In this document: one piece after another, positions 55,977 through 64,000 of the stretch
How positions within the stretch are numbered: the stretch's first letter is position 1
Layout of the letters: each line of letters opens with the position of its first letter
From: DASUAS01 sp963750045
GTDB lineage: Bacteria; Actinomycetota; Acidimicrobiia; IMCC26256; DASPTH01
Direction: 5' to 3'
DNA: 64,000 nucleotides
Assembly (NCBI GenBank): GCA_963750045.1
Contig: CAVVPD010000004.1
Location: 124,001-188,000, forward strand
Notes under the pieces: model-generated
What the model was told of the DNA's origin: nothing
Databases searched by the model: none
What the model saw: the letters and a program-made list of their open reading frames with translations, nothing else
Translations under genes and position numbers: made by a program

Positions 55977-57308
55977 TCAGAGGGCCATGTCCATCACCGC
56001 CCAAGGAACCGCATCAAACATCTTAGGGTCCAACGACCCTGCCAGTGTGGTCGTTGCCTGCGAGCTGCCATTGCGGCCAGGTATGCTGTCCGCTGGGCGG
56101 CCAAATCCAGGCCGCGGCGGACGGTATAGCGACATGTAGGTGTTGTGCTCGAAGTGGTTGCCCGCTGTCGTGTAGGCGGTCGTGCGGAGCGGACCATTCC
56201 CGAGGTCCCACCGGCGGGCAGCGAGACGGTGTTGTCATGCACGGAGACGTTGCGGATCTCCAGCAGGCCATACGTGTTGGAGCCGCGATCATGTCGATGA
56301 GGCCGATGCCGTTCACGCCCGCAACGATAGTGTTGCCGTAGATCTCGGTGTTCTTCGAATCGTTGAGCAACAGGTCTGCAGACCACCACAAGTAGTGACC
56401 TGCCGCGTAGGTGCCGTTGCCGCGGAACGTGTTGTTGCGAACGACGGCGTCGGCGCTGGCCTCGTGGAAGATCCCGGCGAGATAGTTCCGTTCGAAGGTG
56501 TTGTTCTCGTAGGTGACGGAGATGTCGCCTCCATGTCGCACCACAGGCCGTTGCCGTAATTGTCGTGCACCTGATTGCCGCGGAACACGACCCCTGATGA
56601 CCCGATGATCTTCGACGCACCCGCATCATCGTTCGGGTCGTGGTGAGCTGTGTTGTTGAAGCTCACGTCGTTGTTCTCGACAAGCAGGTTCGCCAGTGGG
56701 CCACCGTTGAATCCGTAGCGGCCGTTGTGGTGTATCCAATTCCCGACGAGTTGCGTGCCGTCGCCGGTCCAGACACCCGTCTCCGTGTTGTAGGAGACCT
56801 CATTGTCTCGGATGGTCCAGTTGTCACCGGCCTGGAGGGGCGAGCGGGGAAATGTCGACCACCGATTAGCGAAGTGCTGAATCACGAACCCCTGCACGAG
56901 CACATCATGTTGGCCCGGTGAACCCCCCCAGCCCATGATGCCGCCGTCGTACACGTCGCGACCGGTGAGGATCGCTGCTCGTGGCGTGACCGAGATGAGT
57001 TGGTCGTAGCTCTTGGGCAGAACGTGCGTCGTGAGGACGTAGGTTCCGGGGGAGAAGCAGAATGTCGTCCCCGTCGGATGCGCAGCGAACGTGGTCTGCA
57101 GATCCATCGCCGGTGAGACGGCCACACCTGAACACGCCACCGGAGCGGGACTGGATGCGAATGGAGACGCCGGTTCGGGCGCAGAGCCTGAGATGGGTGG
57201 GGGCGTCGCCGTCGTCGCGCCGCCACCTGGAGTGCAACCGAGAGCAAGCGCGGCGAGCACGAGTGCGCCGACGATCGCCGAGATCCGCCGAATCGGTCCC
57301 CCGGCCAC
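55977..57308 (-). CDS. Right-handed parallel beta-helix lipoprotein, frameshifted
   Basis: About 443 residues. GTG 57306-57308 starts a signal (RRISAIVGALVLAALALGC) with a lipobox LALGC, so the Cys should be lipidated and the protein anchored outside. A Pro/Thr/Ser linker follows, then many short beta-helix coils rich in N-N-x-V/I: WTIRDNEVSYNTETGVWTGD, NNDVSFNNTAHHDP, VVFRGNQVHDNYGNG, ENNTFERNYLAGIFHEASAD. Breaks lie near 56530 and 56290; the C-terminus ends FDAVPWAVMDMAL. Such folds occur in polysaccharide lyases, epimerases and surface proteins. Its place in this locus suggests it modifies or binds the polymer. Confidence 0.8.
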
Positions 57309-57501
57309 GTCACCGCCTCGAATCTTGTCCTTGCCTGGATACACCTGACAGGAAGGGGATCGGTCACGGTCGGGCTCGCCTTGAGCCCAACCGGGTCCGA
57401 GGTGAACCAGTGAAAGCAGTGGAGCGGTCCACGTGGTTCTGGATGCGGGCTCACGGATGGGCCATACTGACTGCGAGCAAGCATCACCCAGGGGAGGCAA
57501 C

Positions 57502-57801
57502 GTGCGCCGCATCATCGTTCTGGTAGTGATCTGCGCGGCGGTGCTTGTTGTCGCCGTGGGTGTTGCGAGCGCATACCCGGACGACCAGGGAGCACCGAAC
57601 AACTCGGGCGCCGAGGTCGGTGGGATCGTTGTGAGTCGCACCGTGAACGCCGCGGGCACACCGTCGAGCGCTTCGCAGCCCCTGGCCTTCACCGGCTCGG
57701 ACGGTACGAGCATCCTCCTGTGGGTCGGCGGCGGGCTCGTGCTCGCGGGTGGCGCGCTCGTGGTCATCACGCAGCGGCGCCGTGTCCCCGAGCGTGCCTG
57801 A
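57502..57801 (+). CDS. Small exported protein with LAFTG sorting signal
   Basis: A 99-residue surface protein. GTG 57502, with ggggagg five bases upstream, starts a signal peptide (RRIIVLVVICAAVLVVAVGV, then ASAYP). A short Ser/Thr/Gly-rich body follows. Near the end PLAFTGSDGTS is followed by a hydrophobic helix (ILLWVGGGLVLAGGALVVIT) and a basic tail QRRRVPERA. LAFTG fits the LAxTG signal of class E sortases. The mature protein would be only about 45-50 residues. It sits just before the Wzc-like gene. A -10-like CATACT lies at 57463. Confidence 0.75.
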   Translation: MRRIIVLVVICAAVLVVAVGVASAYPDDQGAPNNSGAEVGGIVVSRTVNAAGTPSSASQPLAFTGSDGTSILLWVGGGLVLAGGALVVITQRRRVPERA

Positions 57802-57893
57802 GCGCTAGCGAGCGCCCCACGGTTCTGCTTTGTCGCATGAGCGCGGCAATGTTGTGCAGGCGCCTGCAGGTCACGAGGCCGAGGGTTCGCAAC

Positions 57894-57899
57894 TACCAT
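57894..57899 (+). promoter_or_regulatory. -10 element for the Wzc-like gene, leaderless arrangement
   Basis: TACCAT ends seven bases before the ATG at 57907. It overlaps the alternative ATG at 57898, which is a reason to prefer 57907 as the start. Confidence 0.4.
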
Positions 57900-57906
57900 G
57901 CCGCCG

Positions 57907-59501
57907 ATGGACGACGACGGTGAGGGCGGCGCGCCCGACCTGCGCGACTACGGGCGCACGCTCTGGCGACACCGCTGGCTGATCATCCTGACCGTCGTGC
58001 TCGCCGTCGGGGTGGCGGTCGGCTACTCGGCCTCGCTGCAGACGCCCGTCTACGAGGCGACCGCCGAGATCATCATCCAGCCCAGCGGCACCCAGCAGAT
58101 CCTCAACTCCTCCCAACAGGACGCGCAGGACGCCGCCCGCAACGTCGACACCGAGGTGGCGGTGCTCGAGAGCAAGGTCGTGCAGGACGCGGCCCGAGAA
58201 GCGCCTTGGTCACGAGCCCGACGTCAGCATCTCGAGCAGCGCCACGAGCGACGTGGTGAGCGTGAACGCCCGCAGCACCAACGCCCACCGTGCCGCCGTC
58301 GACGCCAACGGCTACGCCGCGGCGTACGTCGCCTTCAAGCGCCAGCAGAACATCGACGATCTCGTGCAGGCGGGCGAGAAGATCCAGGCCAAGATCACCG
58401 AGATCGACGGGCGCCTTCCGGGCCTGCCCGCCGGCTCGCCCGAGCTGACGACCGCCCAGCAGCAACGCGCCTTCCTCCAGCAGCAGCTCGACCAGCTCCA
58501 GGTGTCGGCCAACCTCAACCAGGTCGGCGGCGCGCGGGTCCTCGCCAAGGCCGACGTGCCCACCACGCCGGTGCTGCCTGCAACGGTCCGCAACGTGGCG
58601 ATCGCGCTCGTGCTCGGACTCCTCGTCGGCGTCGGGCTCGCGTTCCTCCGCGACTACCTCGACGACACGATCAGCTCGCGCGAGGACCTCGAGCGCGCAA
58701 CGGGCGAGCTGCCCGTGCTCGCCCAGATTCCCGGCGTTCCGGGGTGGCGTGAACGCGAGAAGCCCCGCGTCGTCACGCTCGACGAGCCGAACTCGCCCGC
58801 CGCCGAGGGCTACCGGAGCCTGCGGACCGCGATCGAGTTCCTCGCGCTCAACCGCACGCTCGACAGCGTCCAGATCACGAGCTCGAACTCGGACGAGGGC
58901 AAGACGACCACCCTCGCCAACCTGGCCGTCGCGCTGGCGCGTGCCGGGCGCAACGTGACGATCGTCTGCTGCGACCTGCGCAAGCCGCGCATCCACGAGT
59001 TCTTCGGCCTCGGGAACGAGGTGGGGTTGACTTCGCTGCTGCTCGGTGAAGTGTCCGTGGCGGATGCGCTCCAGCGGGTGCCCGGCGAGGCGAACCTCGC
59101 CGTGCTCTCGGCGGGCCCGCCCCCGCCCAACCCGTCGGAGCTGCTGTCGTCGGCTCGCGTCGCGCGAGGTGCTCGCCTCCATCGGGCGCAGCTGCGATCT
59201 CGCGCTCATCGACAGCCCACCGGTGCTGCCGGTGAGCGACGCGCTCGTGGTGAGCGGCATGGTCGACGCGACCCTGCTCGTGGTGAGCGCGAAGGCGTCG
59301 TCACGCCGGGCGCTGCGGCGGGCGGTCGACGCGCTCCAGCAGGTCGAAGCCCCCCTCGTGGGCTCGGTGCTGAACAACGCGGAGGCGCTCGAGCACTACG
59401 GCGGCTACGGGTACGAGTACTCCGCCGCGGCTGCCAACGGTTCGAACGGCCAGGGCGGGTCGCGTCGACAGCGGCGCAAGGCGCGCCGGGCGGAGCGGTA
59501 A
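57907..59501 (+). CDS. Wzz/Wzc-like polysaccharide co-polymerase with BY-kinase domain, frameshifted
   Basis: About 530 residues. The N-terminal Wzz domain has helix 1 (WLIILTVVLAVGVAVGYSAS), a coiled periplasmic part and helix 2 (VRNVAIALVLGLLVGVGLAF). The cytoplasmic kinase has Walker A SSNSDEGKTTTLANL, A' IVCCDLRKPRIHEFFGLG and Walker B LALIDSPPVLPVSDALVV. The C-terminal tail EHYGGYGYEYSAAAANG is a Tyr cluster for autophosphorylation. Shifts near 58200 and 59165 are needed. Single-chain Wzz-kinase fusions control chain length and export in capsule systems, which matches the locus. It is convergent with the DUF4012 gene. Confidence 0.88.
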
Positions 59502-59508
59502 CCCCGGT

Positions 59509-61810
59509 TCACCTCGACAGCGGCGCCTCCAGAGCGGTGCGGCGCCGCAGCTCCGCGCTCCACTCCGCCGCGGGACCCCGCGCCGCGAGCGGGGGCCGGG
59601 GATCGAGCGACCATCCGCCCCCGGCGGTGATGTGCACGTCGACGTGGTCGGGGTTCACCATCACCTGGTGGCCCACGGTGAGGCGCACCGTGGGAGTGCC
59701 GTTCGTGGTCACGAGCTCGCGCGCCGCCCTGCAGCTCGAGGCGGAGGTGCGCGGTCGCGCCCGACGGGATCGTGAGTGTGGTGGTGTAGACGTTCATGCC
59801 TCGTTCGGTCTGGCCGGTCAGCTCCACCGGCTGGCCCTGCACCGTGGCCCGGTCGAGGGTGAGCGAGGTGTAGAAGCTCACCACGCTGCGGTTGGCGCCG
59901 ATCGGCACGGTCGGGGTCACGCTCCGGATGACGTAGTCGGGCTCACCGCTGGTGGGCGCGCGGTTCGCGAGCGTGATCGTGGCGGTCGCGCGCTCCTCAC
60001 CCGTGCTCGGGTCGACGCGCACGTCGTAGTGGAGCGACCGGTGGAGGAAGAGCTCGATCTTGTTGCCGCTCCAGTTCTGGGTGGTGAGTCCCACGTAGTC
60101 GCCGGCCGCCGGCGCCAGCGTGCCGCTGGCCCCCAGCCGGCGGAACAGCCGCTGGCTGGTCGGGTCGTTCGCGTGGAGGAGGAGGTGGCCGCCCTGCACC
60201 GCGGCGCCGAGCGTGTTGCCGATCGTGCGCAGGCCCGGCAACGAGCCGTGCGTCAACCGGTCGGTGACCGCGTGGGCCGCTTCCTCGAGGTAGTCGATCC
60301 GGGTCGGGTTGCTCAGCTCCTCGTACTGGCCGCGCAGCAGGAACTCGGCCGCGTTCTCGGCGGTGAGCGGTGCGGCCCGCCCCGGCACGGAGATCGGCCC
60401 GGTGAGCTCCAGGAGCGCGGCGATGCCCTCGGGGTCGACGGCGATCACCCCGTCGATCGTGCCGAGACCCGACTGGGGAGCGAGCTGCCCGGCGACCTCG
60501 GCGACGGTGGGGAAGTCGGGCGACATGGTCACGCTGCGCCAGTCCTGCTCGGGCTGGTAGGGGCCGTAGCGGGCCAGGAAGTCGGCCGGTCCGCTGATCG
60601 TCCGCGGCGTGGCGCCGGCCGCGTTGAGCTCCTCGGTGCGGCCGAGGCGGGTGAGGTCGAGGGTGCCGTGGTCGAGGGTGAGGATTCCCCAGTTGCCCAT
60701 GAAGCCCGAGCTGCGCGCCTCCGACGGCGTGGTGAACATGAGGAGGAACCGCACCGGCCCGTCGGCGCCCAGCAGCTCGGGTGCCGCGTCGATGCCGAGC
60801 GACGCGGTGCGCGCCGAGCCGCTCGCGCCGCGACCTTCGTGGTGAGGCGGTCGAGCTGGTCGTGCACCGGACCGACCAGCCAGTGCTCCTCGACCCCGTC
60901 GAGCTCGCGTTGCGTGCTCGCCGAGCGCGGCGCGGACACGCGCGAGCGGCGCGCGCATCGCCTCCACCTTCGCGATCTCGAGGTGGCCGTCGCGCACCCG
61001 CAGCGCCTCGAGGTCGGCGTCGCGTGCGGCACACGCGCCCGCGCCCGCAGACGCGTCGCGTTGCGGGTCAGCGTGCGCAACGCCTCCTCCTGCTGGCTCA
61101 CGACGGGGACGGCCCGGCCTGCCCGCGCCCACGGCGCGTCGAGCCCGTCCGCCGCCGACGCGAGCAGCACGCGGGCACGGTCGAAGTCACGCGCCGCTCG
61201 CTGCGTGTTCCCCCGCCGGGCCGCGTCGACGCCGTGCTGCGTTGCCGCCACGCCGGCGTCGAGGTCGCTGCGGACGCGCGCAGGACCGCGACGCCGAACA
61301 GCATGGTCGCGAACAGCGCGACCCCGAACAGTGCGATCGACGCCCACACGACCCTGCGGCGCGCCGGACCCTCCGTGTGGGCGAAGCCGGACACGACCAC
61401 GAAGGCGATCGCGATGGCGGCCACGAGGGACGCGAGCCCGAACGGCCCCCACGCGGGGAGCCGCAGGAGGATCTGGACGATCCCCGCACCAGCGCGGCAC
61501 CGATCACCTCGTTCCGCACGTTGAGCACCGCGGCCGCGACCGTCGCGCCGAAGAGCACCGCGGCCGCGACGAACAGGCTGGTGTCGTGGGCCGACGCCAC
61601 CAGCGCGATGCCGGAGGCGACGACCCAGGTCCAGGGCTCGGACCGGGACGCGAAGGCGCTGACCACGCCGGCGAGCAGCGCGCTCAGCGCGACGTCGGCG
61701 GCACCGAGCCGCGTCGGGTGGCCACCGGCGAGCGCACCGCCGACCGCCGACAGCACGACGACGACACCCAACGCGAAGCGCTGACGGACGGCTTGACGGC
61801 GACGGCGCAT
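59509..61810 (-). CDS. DUF4012 domain membrane protein, several frameshifts
   Basis: About 765 residues. The N-terminal third has several membrane helices (FALGVVVVLSAVGGALAGG, IAIAFVVVSGFAHTEG, WASIALFGVALFATMLFGVA). Then comes a helical region (AARDFDRARVLLASAADGLD) and the extracellular DUF4012 core: RFLLMFTTPSEARSSGFMGN, WGILTLDHGTLDLTRLGRTE, TMSPDFPTVAEVAGQLAPQS, DGVIAVDPEGIAALLELTGP and DYVGLTTQNWSGNKIELFLH. Breaks lie near 61490, 61250, 61000, 60840 and 59720. DUF4012 proteins are frequent in actinobacterial polysaccharide loci and resemble LytR-CpsA-Psr-linked proteins, but have no proven activity. Confidence 0.8.
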
Positions 61811-62037
61811 CACGGCTCAGTGCGCGCTCACGTCGGGGCCTTCATGGGATGTCTCGTCCGGAGATGGCCCGAGCGCAGGCGGAGACGAGGAGGGGCAGGG
61901 TCTCCCGTTTCGACGCCCGCGCCGACGGGCCAAGAAGTAGAACCACGCCGGGCCGTGCGCTATTCCGCCCGCCCAGGGCGACACGGAGAGAGCGTGTCAC
62001 CATCGGTCTCGCCGGTCGAGGGGCAGTGGTACCGCGC

Positions 62038-62596
62038 TCAGCGCCAGTTCGGGCGGTAGTCGAGGCTGTAGCGCATGTCACGGGCCGCTCGCCGATCACG
62101 TGGGCCGGCACGCCGCCGACGATTGCATACGGCTCGACGTCCTTCGTCACGACTGCGCCGGCGCAGATGATGGCGCCCTCGCCGATCGTGACGCCGCCGA
62201 GCACCGTCGCGCCCAATGCGATCCACGCGCGGTCGCCGAACGACGATCGGCTCGAAGACGGCGACGAAGTCGGGGTCGCGTACGTCGTGCTTGGCGCTCA
62301 TGAAGCGGCAGTACCCGGTGATGTTCACCTGCCGGCCGATCGTCAGGCCGCCGCGTGCGTCGAGGCCCACCTTCGGAACCGATCGCGGTGTGGGCGCCGA
62401 TCGTGAGCCGCGAGGGCTTCCCGACATCCACACCGAGCATGATCGTCGTGGTACGGATATCCTCGAAACTCACCCCGAGCGCCTGGTAGGCCCGCATCCG
62501 CGGGGCAATGAGCGGGATTCGCGCAACGAGATGGTTGAGCAGATACTCGGGCGGGGGCGCGTAGCGCCGCACCAACGCCGAGTCGCGAAGGGCCAT
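62038..62596 (-). CDS. Hexapeptide-repeat acyltransferase, frameshifted
   Basis: About 186 residues of the left-handed beta-helix acetyltransferase family (maltose/galactoside O-acetyltransferase type). The N-terminus reads MALRDSALVRRYAPPPEYLL and LVARIPLIAPRMRAYQALGV. Repeats follow in three frames: SRLTIGAHTAIGS, DARGGLTIGRQVNITGYCRF with SAKHDVRDPDF (active-site His), and MGATVLGGVTIGEGAIICAG plus AVVTKDVEPYAIVGGVPA. It ends RYSLDYRPNWR. Likely an O-acetylase of the polymer. A TATGCT element lies six bases before the ATG at 62596, again leaderless-like. Confidence 0.8.
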
Positions 62597-62684
62597 CGCG
62601 GGAGCATACATGGCGCTCGTGGGTCGGTCGCCACGTCGAACTCGCGTGTCTCGCGCGTCGGGCGCGCAGACTGTCAGCGCGCCC

Positions 62685-64000
62685 TCAGGCGTCGATGGTG
62701 GCCCGGATCTTGTCGACGAGGTGCCCGGGGACCGGGTCGTGGTGCGAGTGCGAGGCGGTGAAGCGCCCGCGCCCGCCGGTCATCGAGCGCAGGTCGATCG
62801 TGTAGCGCAGCACCTCGGAGGTGGGCACCAGGGCGACGATCTCGACCTCCCCGTTGCCGATCGCGCTCGACCCCTGGATCCGTCCGCGCTTCGCGTTGAG
62901 GTCGCCCATGATGTCGCCCAGGTTCGTCTCGGGCGCGGTCACGACCAGCTCGCTGATCGGTTCGAGCAGGATCGGCTCGGCCTTCGCCATCGCCTCCTTG
63001 AACCCGATCGAGCCGGCCATCTTGAAGCTCATCTCCGACGAGTCGACCGAGTGGTACTTGCCGTCGAAGCACGTCACCTTCACGTCGACCACCGGGAAGC
63101 CGAACACGCCGCCGTGCTCCATGGTCTCGTGCACGCCCTTCTCGACCGCGGGGATGAACTGGCGCGGGATCGCGCCGCCGACGATCTGGTCGACGAACTC
63201 GAACCCGCCGCCGCGCTCGAGCGGCTCGACGCGGAGAAACGCCACCCCGAACTGGCCGTGGCCGCCGGTCTGCTTCTTGTACTTGCCCTCCGCCTCGGCG
63301 TCGTGGGTGATGGTCTCGCGGTACGCGACCTTGACGTCCTCGGCTTCGACGTCGACGCCGAGCTTGCGCCGCAGGCGCTCCTGCGCGATGCCGAGGTGGG
63401 TCTCGCCCTGGCCCCAGAGCAGGGTCTGGTGGGTCTCCGCGTTGCGTTCGAGGCGCAGCGACGGGTCCTCGTCGAGCAGGCGGTGCAACGCGTTGGCCAG
63501 CTTGTCCTCGTCGCTCTTGGACTTGGCCCGGATGGCGACGGCGAGCACCGGCGCGGGTGGCGCGAACGGCTCGACCGCGATCTCGGCGCCGCGCGCGCCG
63601 AGCACGTCGCCGGTGGTGGTGTCGGCGAGCTTCGCCACCGCGGCGATGTCGCCCGCGGGGACCTCCGACACCGGCTCCTGCTCCTTGCCCCGCATCAGCG
63701 TGAGCTGGTGCAGGCGCTCCTCGTGCATGGTGCGCCCGTTGACGACGGTGGCGTCGGCCTTCACCGTCCCCTGGAGCACCTTGAAGAGGTTCACGTGGCC
63801 GACGTAGGGATCGACGATGGTCTTGAACACGAACGCGACGGGTGGGCCGTCGCCGGCCGCCGGGGTCGGCGCGGGCCCCTCCTCCACGATGAAGGTGGCG
63901 AGGCGGTCGACGCCGATGAGCTTGGTGGCGCTGCCGCACAGCACCGGGAACACCGACCCCGACGCGACCCCGTCGGCCAGCGCGTGCCGCGAGCTCGCTC
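62685..64000 (-). CDS. Elongation factor G-like protein, C-terminal part, cut by window edge
   Basis: About 440 residues of domains II-V of an EF-G-like GTPase; the GTPase domain lies beyond the window. Blocks: SGSVFPVLCGSATKLIGVDR, VDPYVGHVNLFKVLQGTVKA, TLLWGQGETHLGIAQERLRR (domain III), KYKKQTGGHGQFGVAFLRVE and PLERGGGFEFVDQIVGGAIP (domain IV), VDSSEMSFKMAGSIGFKEAM and the domain V end RGRIQGSSAIGNGEVEIVAL. The text DSSEMSFKMAGS and FTASHSHHDPVP fit the FusA2-type paralogue rather than canonical EF-G, so it is probably not the main translocase. Confidence 0.88.
   Translation of the reverse strand, partial: ASSRHALADGVASGSVFPVLCGSATKLIGVDRLATFIVEEGPAPTPAAGDGPPVAFVFKTIVDPYVGHVNLFKVLQGTVKADATVVNGRTMHEERLHQLTLMRGKEQEPVSEVPAGDIAAVAKLADTTTGDVLGARGAEIAVEPFAPPAPVLAVAIRAKSKSDEDKLANALHRLLDEDPSLRLERNAETHQTLLWGQGETHLGIAQERLRRKLGVDVEAEDVKVAYRETITHDAEAEGKYKKQTGGHGQFGVAFLRVEPLERGGGFEFVDQIVGGAIPRQFIPAVEKGVHETMEHGGVFGFPVVDVKVTCFDGKYHSVDSSEMSFKMAGSIGFKEAMAKAEPILLEPISELVVTAPETNLGDIMGDLNAKRGRIQGSSAIGNGEVEIVALVPTSEVLRYTIDLRSMTGGRGRFTASHSHHDPVPGHLVDKIRATIDA

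Overview
The window is chromosomal DNA of a high-GC actinobacterium. The class Acidimicrobiia is my best guess. The reasons are the uninterrupted dcw order mraZ-rsmH-ftsL-ftsI-murE-murF-mraY-murD-ftsW-murG-murC-murB-ftsQ-ftsZ with no ftsA, followed by pgeF-yggS-sepF-yggT-divIVA. An F420-dependent enzyme, a MshC-type mycothiol ligase, a DUF4012 protein and several apparently leaderless genes point the same way. The placement is inferred from gene content; no rRNA gene is present to confirm it.

Layout. 1-3 kb: DUF58/MoxR pair (minus), a small hypothetical gene and an HNH nuclease. 3-23 kb: one long cell-wall and division cluster on the plus strand, most genes overlapping by 1-11 bp, with a promoter before mraZ, a large hairpin before rsmH and a second promoter region before ftsZ. 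23-36 kb: housekeeping genes in an actinobacterial order (ileS inverted, traR/dksA-like, lspA, rluD, a two-component pair, an Rrf2 regulator, a phosphodiesterase, dnaE). 36-42.4 kb: an AbiEi/DUF559 gene bracketed by two related palindromes, then F420 reductase, mshC, thrS, a HIT protein and a membrane protein. 42.4-43 kb: a mostly non-coding stretch with strong inverted repeats. 43-62.6 kb: a surface-polysaccharide locus (priming sugar transferase, WecG-like transferase, GDP-fucose synthase, flippase, four GT4-type glycosyltransferases, O-antigen-ligase-like protein, beta-helix lipoprotein, LAFTG-anchored protein, Wzc-like tyrosine kinase, DUF4012 protein, hexapeptide acyltransferase). The window ends inside a minus-strand EF-G-like gene.

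How the genes fit together. The first 23 kb makes UDP-MurNAc-pentapeptide (MurB-F), lipid I/II (MraY, MurG), polymerises and crosslinks it at the septum (FtsW, FtsI) and builds and places the divisome (FtsQ, FtsL, FtsZ, SepF, DivIVA). The 43-62 kb locus looks like a Wzx/Wzy/Wzc-type capsule or exopolysaccharide pathway: polyprenyl-phosphate priming, sugar addition, flipping, polymerisation and kinase-controlled export.

Data quality matters here. More than 25 reading-frame breaks fall in essential genes (murE, murF, murB, ftsL, ileS, dnaE and others). Two of them sit in tandem repeats whose neighbouring copy shows exactly which bases are missing from a homopolymer. I therefore read most breaks as sequence indels, not true pseudogenes, and annotate whole genes across them. 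Breaks are densest at 49-56 kb, where base composition also looks less GC-rich.
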